This document shows, one piece after another, positions 41,650-53,772 of a stretch of 64,000 bases of DNA. Source of the DNA: Lomentospora prolificans (taxonomy: Eukaryota > Ascomycota > Sordariomycetes > Microascales > Microascaceae); NCBI GenBank assembly GCA_029532625.1, contig JARFXM010000005.1, positions 124,001 to 188,000 on the forward strand, written 5' to 3'. How positions within the stretch are numbered: the first letter of the stretch is position 1; each line of letters begins with the position of its first letter. Below the pieces are notes generated by a model, which saw only the letters and a program-made list of their open reading frames with translations, did no database searches and was not told where the DNA came from. A program made the translations under genes and the position numbers.

Positions 41650-44600
41650 ATGGGGGGCGAGCAAGCGACCTCATCGTCGGGGCCGGAGCATCGCTCACCA
41701 CGTCCCCCATCAGCATCAAACCCGGTAGGCTCTAGCAATGAGCCGTCATTTCCGGAGCTTCGCAATGATGATGCAGAGGCATCATTTCTATTTGACGGTG
41801 TACCAGGAAACTCGGCTGAGGATGATAATGATGATGAGCCAGCCATCGCCAAGCCTTTTGTTCGCGTCTCAAGTCCCAGCCAGGGAACTCAAAGCGGATA
41901 TCTAGAGGATGATAAATTTGGAGGATATATCGATCACAAGATGCATAAGTTTAGTTTATATGAGACGGCGACTCGGTACTACATTGTAGGCGGCGATATG
42001 ACTGAAAGACGATATCGCATGCTCAAGATTGACAGGACAACCGACGACTCTGACTTAAGTATAACGGACGATAAGATTATTTACAGCCAACGCGAGATGA
42101 ATCAACTACTTGACACTATCGACCATGGAAACAAAGGTACAGGGGGAATGAAGCTTCGCTGCACGACCTGGGGACTCCTCGGCTTCATCAAGTTCACAGG
42201 CCCTTATTATATGCTTCTCATCACCAAGAAATCCACTGTAGCCATGATTGGAGGGCACTATATCTATCAGATCGAGGGAACCGAGTTAGTTCCCTTGACG
42301 CCATCCAAGTTCCGCGCAGATGGGAAAAACACCGAGGAGCTTCGGTTCCTAGGCATACTGAATAACCTTGATCTTACGCGATCTTTTTACTACAGCTACT
42401 CTTATAATATCACGCGCACCCTGCAACACAACCTATCTCGAGATAGGGCGGCATTGGCTAAAGGGTCATCCATCCCTGTTGGTCATGACTTCAACTCCAT
42501 GTTCGTCTGGAATTCTCATCTTCTCCAACCGGCAGCAAGAGCATTGCGGGACCCCTACGACTGGTGCCGCCCCATCATTCATGGGTATATCGACCAAGCG
42601 GGTAAGATACGAGATCTCTCCTCGGTGACACTGGAGGCATCAGACGTTACTGACTACTGGTGAAGCCCTTTCTATATATGGTCGCACCGCTCATATAACA
42701 ATTATTGCTCGGAGATCGAGGTATTTTGCCGGAGCCCGGTTTCTAAAGCGAGGGGCAAACGATCTGGTACAAGCACTCTGGCCCTTCCTTTATCCAAGTT
42801 AGTTTCTAACAGTACCAGGGATACGTAGCGAACGACGTCGAAACAGAGCAAATCGTTTCGGAGGCGCTTACAACCTCCTTTCATGCTCCTGGGCCGAAAC
42901 TCTTCAGCAGCCACCAATTCACCTCATATGTCCAGCATCGTGGAAGTATTCCTCTTTATTGGGCCCAGGAGACAGCCGGCGTGACTCCAAAGCCGCCTAT
43001 TGAACTCAACCTTGTCGATCCGTTCTTTAGTGCAGCAGCTATGCACTTTGATAACCTCTTTGAACGCTACGGGGCCCCTATCTACGCTCTCAATCTCGTC
43101 AAGGCCAGGGAACGCACTCCAAGAGAGTCAAAACTTCTTGTCGAATATACCAACGCCATTCGGTACCTTAACCAGTTCCTGCCCAAGGATAAGAAGATCA
43201 TACATAAAGCATGGGATATGAGTCGTGCGGCTAAAAGCCGTGATCAGGACGTTATTGGCACGCTGGAATCCATTGCAGAGGAGGTCGTGATTACAACCGG
43301 GTTTTTCCAGAATGGGGATGGACTCGATGTTCCTGGGAAAGTACAAAATGGCGTTGCGCGAACCAACTGCATCGACTGCTTGGATCGCACAAATGCCGCC
43401 CAGTTTGTGATTGGCAAGAGAGCCCTGGGGCACCAACTTCATGCCCTTGGTATCTTAGAGAACACCTCAATCGAATACGACACGGATGCTGTCAACCTTT
43501 TCACTCATATGTACCATGATCATGGTGACACCATTGCCGTTCAATATGGCGGCTCTCAACTTGTCAATACCATGGAGACTTATCGGAAGATCAACCAATG
43601 GACAAGTCATTCGCGAGACATGATTGAGAGTTTCAAGCGCTACTACAACAATTCTTTTTTGGACGGCCAGCGCCAGGAAGCCTACAACCTTTTCTTGGGA
43701 AACTACAAATTTGTTCAAGGGCAACCGATGCTTTGGGATCTCGCAACGGACTATTATCTTCACCACTCCGACCCTAGATCATGGGCAGATAAATCTAGAA
43801 GCGATTATATTCATTGGTTCACACCAGCAAACCTCATTACTCGGACTCTCCCAGCTTGTGTATATCCACCACAGCATAGAAGGAGCCTCTGCCGTACCAT
43901 CGTTGACGATTATTGGCTGGAGTATTACCGACCCTCGACACTGTCATCATTTCTGAAGATGTTCCCATTCAAGATGAACTCTACGATAAAATACATACCT
44001 TTCAGATCATCCCAGATCGGAAAGTACGACCTGAGCCCATTTCGAGTCCGAATTTCTGCAGATATTGATGACCAAGATAAGCCTAAGGCAAAGAGAGAGG
44101 TGACCATCGTGGCGCCTCCTGACCGTCACACCATACCCAGCGACGACATAGACCCAGACATGTCCAATAGATCTTTAGGAAGCAGAGGCATTTCAATACA
44201 AAGGTGGCTGCAACCCAGCCGCGACGGCTCCCTCGCAGACGAGGTCGTCATGAAGGAAAAGGCCACAGGCGAGGAGCCGCCGAAACAGAAGCAAACCGCA
44301 CTGGAGAAATCAAGAGCAGCACAATGGACGTTTACTAAAGCCGTCCAGGAATCTTTGAATCCTACAGTAAGTTCTCACGAGATGGAGGACTATGCAAGAT
44401 ACATTGCCCATCCGCAAAGTCTTCCACTCGTCGTTTCGGCTAGCTTACCGGAGGAGTACGATTCGGAGTATCAGGAATATGTTTTAGGCAGCTGGCAGCC
44501 AAATGGATCTTTACCAAGTGCCACCGAAGATCAAAGAGGGGTGTATGCGGAGCTCTTAAAAGTTGGCGATAATCCGTTGACTGTGACAGAAGAAGACGGG

Positions 44601-44675
44601 GAGAAAAAGCGGTATAAAGCATACCGAAAATGGCTGCGCGGCAAATCGTTCTTCAAGCAGCAACCCGTGGATTAA
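41650..44675 (+). CDS. FIG4: SAC-domain phosphoinositide 5-phosphatase Fig4
   Basis: Fig4 dephosphorylates PI(3,5)P2 and, with Vac14, supports the Fab1 kinase on the vacuole. The exons are 41,650-42,601, 42,666-42,766 and 42,819-44,675 (969 aa). The N-terminus is a Ser/Pro/Asp-rich, probably disordered leader (residues 1-75). The SAC domain begins about FGGYIDHKMHKFSLYETATRYYI and carries the Cys-x5-Arg catalytic loop as CIDCLDR with Cys535 and Arg541. Exon 2 restores DQAALSIYGRTAHITIIARRSR, matching the family exactly, so the stop at 42,661 in the unspliced frame is intronic. The C-terminal region contains KRRYKAYRKWLRG-like conserved residues near the end. It is tail to tail with TTI2 (102 bp). 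Confidence 0.94.
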
Positions 44676-44777
44676 GTAACGAGTAGACGGCGGTCTACCG
44701 CTTGATAGTTGAGAATTTGACATCTCTATTATGAACGTATATATATACTGCCACTGGGGTGGTCAGCTGTGTGATGG

Positions 44778-46349
44778 CTATTCCCTACGACCCACCATTT
44801 CTAGGCGAGCCGATAATGAGATAAGCTTTTGCAAGCTCGCTTTGCCGTCTTCTTCCCCCGGGGCCAGACCTTTGTCATTCGCCAGCATATTGAGCGGACA
44901 TAGAGCGCCCGCCTGTATGATATGGGCTTTATACTCATGGAGAGCTCTGGGCCAACAATTCACAATGAGAGATTCCATTAGATCTGCTGCAGCCATGACG
45001 CATTCTATATCGTTACCAGTAAACGAGTCTGTCATAATTGCGAGACCCATGGCGACCAAATCCTGGGACAGCAGTGTTAGCGTAAAACCTCGATTAACCA
45101 GGTATGAAGAGAAGTAGTGAGTAAACAAACTTGAAGATGTTTAGTTGTGTATATGCCTAATTCGGCGACTATCGTACTCGCCTTGTGTGCGAGAAGGCTC
45201 ACAATATTCGGATGATCAGAGGCATGAGCATATGTTGGCAGTAGAGCTTCTCTGAGTAATCGGTCCAGGAGTGCCCGTCTCGATAGTACTTCCTTGACGT
45301 TACCGGCCGGAATGCACGCCAATGAAATTAGTGACTGGTAAGCCAATCCCAACGCTGTTACGGATTCAACCCCTTCGATGTGTGTTGGGTGAAAGTATAG
45401 AGTTGGGAAAATTACATCCTCCAAGACAGCAGCAACGCCGCGCTCCACCAATATCTGCGGAGGGCATCGGCGTACGAAGAGGGTGGTCAATTCATACCCT
45501 CGCCTCTTCGATTCGATCGAAGGGTCTTCGAGGAGTGCCAGCAACAGTGGCATATACAACGACCAGTGTTTACCGACAAGAGCGGCCTAAGGATTCATCA
45601 GTAAAACTGCACAACCCGCTGCACATGTGGAAAGCGATCTAACATCGGATTGGACTAGAGCCCAATAAAAGAGTGATATGATCTGGGCCCCATCTCCCGT
45701 CCAAGGTGGTACAGTCCCCAAGCCGGGTGAGTTGATAAGCTCCAGTTTATTCTCGAACTGGGCAATCCGTCCCGCTGGCGTCAGTCTGGCTGATTGCCAG
45801 GAATGAAGCTGCGGTTTAACCGTTTCCTGTAGGATTGTTGTTATAATAAAGTCAGCCTTATCGAGTCGGGTGAACTGCCGCGACAGTATTGCTGATGATA
45901 GCCGGACTGATTCATTTGTGGTCCATGGAACGCCTGGGTCCGCGTGTATGGCCACAGCCTTGAGGGCGTCGGTTGTCAAACAGATTCCATACTCCGAGTC
46001 AAGTTGGTTGAGTATTGACAGCGAGGCCTCGCCTAGGTCAGAACTTTCATTGCCGTGTGGGTGAGCAAGAGCTTTGATGGCGACATCTATGATTTTGGAG
46101 ATATGATACGCTGACGCGTCAGAGTCTTGTGGAGATGTTGGCGCCAGGCTGCTGATTTGTGCTGCGATGACCGGCAAGGACTAAAACCTCAGTTTATGTC
46201 ATAAGCTGATGTGTTTCATCCTGTATTCGAGTACAAGCTAATACAATACATACATCGATTCCGTTCTCCTCTAGCTGGGATGCTATATCCCCCAGGGTTA
46301 GAATGGGTGGACCTGATATAAAGGACTGTGTCAGTGAGCATCTCGCCAT
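44778..46349 (-). CDS. TTI2: TTT complex subunit Tti2
   Basis: With Tel2 and Tti1, Tti2 hands newly made PIKK kinases (TOR, ATM/ATR-type) from Hsp90 to maturation. The four exons are 46,254-46,349, 45,644-46,180, 45,131-45,586 and 44,778-45,062 (457 aa), all phase 0. The 57-nt second intron has a clear branch site (TACTGAT). The HEAT-like central part contains YMPLLLALLEDPSIESKRRGYE, split by nothing else, then VEDVIFPTLYFHP-type sequence (here LEDVIFPTLYFHP), the most conserved Tti2 block. The first ATG (46,349) follows an in-frame TGA, so the start is firm if the first intron is right. Homology is moderate, as usual for this fast-evolving family. Confidence 0.82.
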
Positions 46350-47183
46350 CTCTGGGGCCGCTATTCACATGCCTACAGGGGTCGGTGTTGTCATAATTGT
46401 CGGATCGGGCTTTTGTGCTGGCTCACAGACAAACGTTCATGACGGGGCTACCCCTCTGAAGGCCCAGACTTTATTTCGGGCACTTCTGTTCTAAAGTATG
46501 TCCAAATATTCAGTAAATATCAACCTGGAGCAGCTGTGAAATTACCGACGGAGCTGGTACTCACATTCGGGAATCAATCCGATCGTTGGATAGCACAGCA
46601 CAGCACAGCACAGCACAGCCATGGATTGAAACCCACCTCCCTGTCTCAATCTTCATTCAGAAGGCAGGAAGGACACTGGCAGCACTGGTGGATGTTGCAT
46701 CCAAAAACCTAAAGCAACAATTTGGAGGATCAGTCCGGTGGGTGACTCAGTTAGTCAGCACAACAGGAAGAAGCCCATGTCGTATTAGGTCGTATTGGGA
46801 AGTGTTCTGCCTAGGGGCTTGCTTCGCCTCAACACCTTTAGGTCCGTCTCTGTCTGGCTGGGAGTATGTATATATACTTCGTAGGGTCATCAGGAACTAG
46901 GAATCCCGCTGAAGGGTTGCTCAGCTTTGTAAATATTCGACCAGCAAGGTATCCATTTTGAGGCAAGGCGTAGGACAGCGGAAACCTCCAGGGGAGAGAG
47001 TAAGAAAAAATTACCCTGTTCCCCCTCTTTCTTGTCTTTGACGGGCCCGTGAGCATTGAATCATCTCATGCGCGGAGACTGAGATATTCCCATAACTAGA
47101 GGCTCATTACCACCTACCGCTAGCCCGTGATCATTCTGTTGAGCCCGTCACGTCTCCCCCCTTCCCCCGGGGTGCCGTGAGTC
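46350..47183. other. Gene-free divergent region TTI2 / 363-aa gene
   Basis: This 834-bp stretch holds the two promoters. It contains a pentanucleotide microsatellite at 46,592-46,616. Open frames on either strand are short and unlike any protein. Confidence 0.5.
46592..46616. repeat. (AGCAC)5 microsatellite
   Basis: Five perfect AGCAC units lie in the TTI2 upstream region, about 240 bp from the TTI2 start. This is a likely length-polymorphic site. Confidence 0.9.
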
Positions 47184-48275
47184 ATGGCGCACGCCGGGTC
47201 ATCAATTGTTGCGGAGAAGACCACACTTCAGGCAGAATATGACCGAGCAAGCGCCTCGACCAGTTCTCGAGGAGGAGGAGGAGGAGGAGGAGGAGAAGGA
47301 GGAGTGGCCCAAGCTATCTCCGCCGACTTAGATGACCTAGAGGAGCCATCAGCGACACCCCCGCCTTACTCTGGTCCTACGACTGAGATCGCGCTCCCGC
47401 CAAACCAGAGACGCAATCGAAATGGGCCTCAGTTCTACCCGGGACTTCCCAGGATTGATTACCAGCTCTATTCACCGCCGCTTTTCGAACTATCCTCGGA
47501 TTGCACCACCCTGTCGTCCAAAGCACCGTATCTCAGTAGTGCTGCTAACGCCCTGGTCGAGCTGATTCGCAGCCAAGCAAGCGTGCCACCAAAACCTCAG
47601 ATACATATCGTTGGCACTCGCAACAGAAAAGTCGATTTCGATATCAAATTCAATCTTATGAGCACCATTATCCCCGATGATCCAAAGCAGCGCATGGATT
47701 ACGTTCGTTGCGTGAGTAATGGGGAGGTCGCCTACCGAGGGGGCGCCAAACCCGACGTTCTTCCCGAAGTCGGAGGCGACGGTGGCCTTGAGGAATGGTG
47801 TCGGCGGTTCGTGGAAGACCCCGCGCAAGTCAAATCCTTCACGCTCAACAGGGTTGTGGCTAACCTCGACACGCCTTGGATCGAGGGTCAACTACGTAGC
47901 ATGATCGCATCGACAGGTTATAAGGGGGTGGTCACAATCACATTCCCAGTGACACATGCGCGGGTTGTCGTGCAGACCCCCGACAAGCTCAATCGCTTCT
48001 TTACGAGTGTTACGACTCTGTTCGCCGGGAAGAACAAGTATGAGGTTGTGCAAGCAGTATGGCCTTTCGCTACATCCCGGAATGGAACCGACGGACGACG
48101 GTGCATTGTCCAAAGCGAAGCCGTTTGGTGGAAAGAGTGGCGGGATTCCCTCAAGTACGCAGTAGCTACGAAGAGGCGCGGCTGGGTCACCAATGAAGAC
48201 AAGCTTGAAGCGCTCATGGAAGGCAAGGGCAAGGGCGTGGATGTGGTCGATTGGGGTCCGGACGTAGAATATTAA
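47184..48275 (+). CDS. Conserved fungal protein of unknown function, 363 aa
   Basis: I do not recognise a named domain. The single-exon protein has a disordered N-terminus with a poly-Gly run (residues 30-37, eight GGA codons, then EGG), a PPPYSG motif (residues 55-60, PPxY-like), and a well-structured remainder. Ordered segments are FYPGLPRIDYQLYSPPLFEL, HIVGTRNRKVDFDIKFNLM, a long middle with EEWCRRFVEDPAQVKSFTL, VVTITFPVTHARVVVQTP, and WWKEWRDSLKYAVATKRRGW, ending DWGPDVEY. Codon use resembles its neighbours, so it is a real gene. PPxY motifs can recruit WW-domain (Rsp5-type) ligases. A function cannot be given. Confidence 0.85.
   Translation: MAHAGSSIVAEKTTLQAEYDRASASTSSRGGGGGGGGEGGVAQAISADLDDLEEPSATPPPYSGPTTEIALPPNQRRNRNGPQFYPGLPRIDYQLYSPPLFELSSDCTTLSSKAPYLSSAANALVELIRSQASVPPKPQIHIVGTRNRKVDFDIKFNLMSTIIPDDPKQRMDYVRCVSNGEVAYRGGAKPDVLPEVGGDGGLEEWCRRFVEDPAQVKSFTLNRVVANLDTPWIEGQLRSMIASTGYKGVVTITFPVTHARVVVQTPDKLNRFFTSVTTLFAGKNKYEVVQAVWPFATSRNGTDGRRCIVQSEAVWWKEWRDSLKYAVATKRRGWVTNEDKLEALMEGKGKGVDVVDWGPDVEY
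47271..47303 (+). repeat. (GGA)n coding microsatellite
   Basis: Eight GGA codons, one GAA and two more GGA encode a Gly-rich run near the N-terminus of the 363-aa protein. The tract is in frame and probably variable in length. Confidence 0.85.
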
Positions 48276-49009
48276 TCAACATTATGGAGGTGGTCTTGGA
48301 TTCCCGTCTTGTTCCGACTGGTACAAAAAATATGCTTCAGCCTTTGCTACTATTAGTAGATTCCTTACTTTCTTTTTTTCCTTGTTTGCACCCCGTAGCG
48401 CCAAGAGTAGTCGTCAGTTGATAATATCTTTCTGCCGCATCGGGAATGGCCAGCACCAGCATCCTCACGGAGCATCAACAAACGCCTGGGATCCACGGCG
48501 CTTTTGGCTATGCTTTGCTTTCAGGATGCTTCAATGTGCTATTAAAGGAAATAAGGATTTAGCGGCATCTACCCATTCATATCGGCGACGGATGAATCCC
48601 CTCGCTTTTCTGCGTGAGGGAAGCGCTCATCGAGATCTCAATGGAGCCGAGCAAATTATCCTCAATGGTTTGCGCGCCACAGCCCCGCCAGGCGTTGACT
48701 GGACAGACCACACACATCCTAGGCAGCACAGGCACCGGCGGGGAGTCATCTATCGCTGGCTAATGCTCGTCAGCTCCAACTCCCATGGAGGAACGACTGT
48801 TTCATCTTGAAGCCATGCAGAGCGTGGCGCGGCAAACTTGCCATATATATATATATATATAAGAAGGGCTGTCAGTACAATCGTTAGGAAACCTAAAGCC
48901 TTGGGCCGTGAATGCGAACTACCGACTCTTCTCAGTTCTTCAACTCCTCGCTTAATAAGAACATCCAGAAACAGCAAACGGGCATCGTCTTTGCTTCATC
49001 TCAGTTCTA
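48276..49009. other. Intergenic region before the RNA-repair-like gene
   Basis: This is 734 bp. A plus-strand open frame at 48,382-48,810 has no recognisable features. An (AT)9 run lies at 48,843-48,860, about 150 bp before the next ATG. Confidence 0.5.
48843..48860. repeat. (AT)9 dinucleotide repeat
   Basis: This is a perfect AT dinucleotide run in the upstream region of the 49,010 gene. Confidence 0.9.
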
Positions 49010-52000
49010 ATGGCGCCAACATCTCCGCCCTCAGAGGCCCGGGTCGCCATCGATTGTTGGGATACAGCTCTTTGCATCGTCCCGCCCAAAACTCTCTGGC
49101 CTAATGTCGAGACCCTGCGGCGCTTGTATGATCCAGCTTATGAGAAGTGGCCTCCACACATCAACCTGGTCTACCCTTTTGTCTCAACTACGGTCCTCGA
49201 TCAAGCGGCTGAGATGATTACATCACATCTAAGACGGACGAGGCCAAACAGTACGCCAGGTTCCATCCATTTGTCCATGAACTCGGCAGGCATTTTTCCC
49301 CATAAGAAAACAAGTACCATTTATGCCTATGACAGTGACCTGGATCGGTCCTCTATCTTGACGACCCTCCGCTCAGAGGTGCTTCGCGCTCTGGGACAAG
49401 CCAGTGCCTCAACTTATCAAATGCATATGTCTATTGCCTCCATTGAGGGAACGGAAGTGGATCTGTGCAAATTTCTCTTGGAAAAGGTGCGACTTGTGCC
49501 AGAAATGTCATGGTCAGTCGGGCATCTCGTCATTCTCCAGAGGGATAAAAGCCACGCTCCGTTTAGAATGCGACCTCTGAAATCTATAAACCTGGAGACG
49601 CTAGAGATTATCTGCGCGCCGACGCATCTGGATTGGTACGAGGACAAGGGCCCGGTTCTCGAAGCTAGCCTTGACGTAGCGACGCCATGCGAAACCTACA
49701 CTTATTGCGAACTGAGCAACCGGTGGAACGCATTAGAACCCGCAGTTACCGTGGAAGAGGACAAGGGCGCCTATGGCATTCCGGAGGCTCTTGTTATCGC
49801 CTCCTACAACGTTCTTGCCGAATTTACTTGGCCACCCAGCCAAGCGAGGTACCCACGCTTAATACGAAATCTCCTCGCGGAAACTGCGGTGTCGGATATA
49901 CTTATCCTCGAGGAGGTCACGGATGATTTCTTGTCCTACCTTCTTGCAGATACCCAAATCCGGGCCCAATATCCATTCTCAAGCCACGGCCCTCCTAGCC
50001 AGGAGGACCTAGGCCCGTTACCGAGTCTTTTGAACCAAGTCGTCCTCTCGAGAATACCGTTCTCCTGGGAGCATTTGCCGCTGAAGAGGCGCCATAAGGC
50101 TTCGGCCGTTGTGATTTTTCCGAGTCTCACAGCGCCGGACGGCCAGCCACTCATCCTCGCTACGTGTCACCTCTCTCAAGGCATGACGGAAGGGGCGGTT
50201 ACTGCGAAACTAGGAGAAATGCGGAGAATAACAGACCACCTTCGTACAAAATGGAAAGATAGCCCTTGGATCATAGCGGGCGACTTTAACATCACTACTT
50301 CTCGCATCACTATAGACGCGGCCTTGGAGAAGAAGGCAGTCACGAAGCAGACCGCTATGCGCATGATTTCACTAGATGAAGACTTTCGTGGTCTCGGTCT
50401 ATTTGACGCCTGGGTTTTGGCAAGGTTAGGGGTGGGAGAGTCTTCGGATGACATGCGGCAGCCTAAAGATATATGGGACTCGTTTGAAGGTGAACAAGGC
50501 GCAACATTTGATCCAACCCGGAACGTCCTTGCGTCGAAGTTGATGGGGGACGGAGCTAACAATCGTCCCCAGAGGTACGATAGGATCCTCATTCGACCAC
50601 AAGATACGTTTACCGTTGCTGGGTTTAATATGTTTGGCTTCCCTTCCAAGGATCTCTCGGATGATGGGGAAGACATTGATCGTTCTCCTGCGAGCGATCA
50701 CTGGGGCATTCGATGTTTGCTACGGAAGGCTGGTTTACAGACCGGTATGCAAAGTAACACGATTCTCCAGATGGAACCCGTCTCGCTTAAACAAGCCCCT
50801 TCAAGCTTGAGTGATCTTGAGGGCCTTAAGTCGCTCCTGCGGCGGTTGAACGGCTTTCCTACCGAAGAAGACGAAGCGATCCGAAACGGGGCACTTAGGA
50901 CCTTGAGGTCCGCAATAATGGATGCATTTTTCACTAGAAATTTCCGAGGAGACGCCCAGACACACCTGCAGCCACCGCTGGTTGTAGACCCGGTTGGATC
51001 ATACGCCTTAGGTGCCTGGAGCAGAGACTCTGATATCGACTGCCTCTGTGTTGGACCCTTTAGTTCACGGACCTTCTTCTCCGTCATCACCTCACACTTT
51101 AGGAAATCTTCGGATATTAAGGTCTTGCGAAAGGTGAAAGCTAATACTGGGCTTATGCTTGAGCTCGAGGTTGGAGGGATACGGTTTGATCTCCAATATT
51201 GCGGATCTACCTCGATCGCGGAAAGGTAAGTGAGCGCGGTTGTCGGGATTTCCTGTAGCCTCTTGTAAACTTGGAACGGCGCCATGGTACTGACATTACT
51301 TAGCTGGCCGGATGTCCTTAAACGCCCAGCTAATGATCCGGCGTTCGCGCTTCCACCCCAAACACTCCTCAAGCTGAAGCCGGCACGGGATATAGCCTAT
51401 CTCAAGAGGTCGGTCCCGGACCTAGCACAATTTCGCCTGGCCTATCTGCTCATCAAAGCGTGGGCAAAGGAAAGTGGCATCTATGCGGCTAAGTTTGGAT
51501 ATCTCGGCGGCATTCATATTGCTTCAATGTTAATTCCGGTATGCAAACTATTGCGGCTTACAGGCGCCGCAGTATCCACGACAGATGTCATCGCGAGCTT
51601 TTTCAATTACTACGCGGATTTCAATTGGAAGGAGAAGGCAGTATTCGATCCGGGTTTCCACAAACATTTGAAATACACCAGAACCTCCAGAGAGGCGATG
51701 TGCCTTCTCGGATGGCACCCACCCTCCCTCAACACTGCCCTAACGGCATCCGTTTCAACAGCGAGGATTATTTCCCAGCAAATTAAGCGTGCAAATATCT
51801 TGATGTCAGATGAAGGAATGACATGGCCCCATTTCCTAGGTGCCGATGTGCCGAGTGGACTCGACCAGAGACTTGTTCCAGGTCGTAGGGGAGCGGCTGC
51901 GTTCCTCCAAGACTTTAGGACTTATATAAGGATTGATGCACATTACTGGGGCCCTTCCCAAGGCAAAGGGAAGCAGTTCGTGGGGTGGTTAGAATCCCGG

Positions 52001-52856
52001 TGTGTGCAGGTACTTGTTGGTAGGTGTCTGCTTGCTTGCAGTCGACTTGCGCGTGTCATCTGCATGTATAAACGTGCTTGCTAGGTTTGATCCCTAATTA
52101 CTAACCTCATCTTTAGATATTGATCGGCGTATCTCTGGCTTATTGACTCGTATATGGCCTACCAAGTTTGTTGAACCCCAGCAAGGGGGCGAGGAGAATT
52201 CGGAGTACCGCGGGTCCATCTTGATAGGGCTTGAGTGGGACGATCACGGTGGTAGCATTCGAACGAAGGACGAATTAAGGGTGGCAGAAGGGGCTCTATG
52301 TGCGGTTCTTGCTCAATTCGAAAGCCGGATACGTGCCGATAGCATGTATTACGACGGCAAGGCGTGTTGGATGTCTGCGAGATTAGCGAACCGGAAGGAA
52401 ATCGCCGGGCTAGAACTCGACACACGCCAATGGGCAGAATATACTGGCGGAGAAGATGACAGCGACTCTGACCTAGATGAGGATTCACCTGGTCTCGAGG
52501 AAGGAGAAGAGCTGTCCCCTACCTGGGACATCCAAGGTCACCACCACATTGCGACATCGTCTGATGGCGCCCGGCGAACGGGCAAGTTCCGGACTGCGGC
52601 AGATGTGATGAATCGTTTACGATGGGATGAGAACATGGATAGTGCAGATTTCATCGTGGGTTACGAGGACAGGTTCGTCGGGATAAAGGAGAGGCCGCTA
52701 GACGAATGGACGGGGGAGCAAACCGACGAGGAATTCATCCCACAACACCGAATCCAGTACTTCAGGAGAAGGAGCGATGGTGCCAGGGTATGGGATAGAA
52801 CGCTGAGGGTTGATTCTATCTTTGGCAGTGGCAAGGGGCCCCGTTTAGACGATTAA
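49010..52856 (+). CDS. Four-domain RNA-end processing protein: 2H - EEP - PAP - MJ1316/DUF504
   Basis: The exons are 49,010-51,225, 51,304-52,019 and 52,117-52,856 (1,223 aa). Domains in order: residues 1-215 are a 2H phosphoesterase-like domain, with His50 (HINL, Asn where Thr/Ser is usual) and His139 (HMSI). Residues 260-572 are an endonuclease/exonuclease/phosphatase domain, with Asn267, Glu301/Glu302, His387, Asp425/Asn427 (GDFN), RYDRIL and Asp563-His564. Residues 600-1,050 are a poly(A)-polymerase-type nucleotidyltransferase, with GSYALGAWSRDSDID giving Asp675 and Asp677, and Asp727 as third carboxylate. An acidic linker of about 1,085-1,110 precedes residues 1,137-1,209, an MJ1316/DUF504 domain (proposed to recognise cyclic RNA ends). 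All catalytic residues look intact except the 2H substitution. A role in removing blocked or cyclic-phosphate ends and re-tailing RNA is inferred. Confidence 0.88.
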
Positions 52857-53772
52857 TCGTGGTTCGTAGCGTAGTTTTGAATAAAGGCGCGCACGGAAAG
52901 TTCGGGCGATTCAGCGTTTTCACATGGTGCGAAATTCTTGTCAAGGTGTCCCATATGGGGTGAAGTGGTATGAGCGAATATGACACTCTAAATTTCTCTC
53001 GAGTTTTGGGATGCTGGACTTTGACGAAAACGAAGAGAAAAGGGTTTACACTGATAATCTCTCCTCTAGTATGGGGTATGTATTCAACACATAGTTCGTA
53101 GCTCTGGGGCCTGCTATATCCTTTCTAAAGGGCCGGGGAGAAGAAAGGTCACTTTCAATGGGATAGCTCTCTTAGAGAAGGCATCAACATCATTCCGAAG
53201 CGGCCATTCCTGCTGACTTGCCGTCCAAAGCTTAAGCACGCGATCAGCAGCCCGGAAGTCCTCTGTTCGTCTGACCTCACAATCCTCACGTTCTACAAGA
53301 GACTTTGCCAAGGTCTGCCTTCTTGGCCGCTATTTCGAGGTTTTACGCGTTAACCACCGATCCCGTTGCTACCAGGGAGCAGGCGACGTTAACGACACGG
53401 GTAGATCCTACACGGACCTTAACACTGAAGTGGGAATAGGCCAGCTGGCGGTGCGGACTTGAACCTGGCACTTGGCTCACGACCCCAACATTGACGGATG
53501 GCTTGTAGTAGGGCTAGAATTGGGCTGAAAATGAAGCATTCATTCTGCGTGTCAGCAGAGTACGTTGTGTCGTCTTCACCCGGTGTCAATCCGAGGGAAT
53601 GTGGCTGGTGGGAAAGTCCTGAGCACGCTAGCGAGCCTCAATTGAATCGCAAACTGGGTCGAGCTGTGAAGTATTATACTCTTGTGTGTTCCTTTCCAGC
53701 CAGCGAGACACCGCGACGCTATCTCTCAGTCTTGTGATAGTGCGGAAAAATTGGAGAAACTCGCCTCGACAA
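52857..53772. other. Convergent intergenic region, 916 bp
   Basis: This lies between the RNA-repair-like gene and EXO70, both ending here. It is long for a tail-to-tail spacer. Open frames (53,114-53,311 minus; 53,498-53,737 plus) are short and feature-less. A GGTTCAAGTCC string on the minus strand near 53,465 mimics a tRNA B box but has no cloverleaf around it. Confidence 0.5.

Noticed and set aside
48382..48810. 142-codon plus-strand frame before the RNA-repair-like gene
   Set aside because: No motif and no plausible splice partner. The neighbouring genes account for the conserved sequence.
53440..53520. Possible tRNA on the minus strand (GGTTCAAGTCC B-box-like string)
   Set aside because: The T-stem does not pair beyond two bases and no acceptor, D or anticodon stem can be drawn around it.
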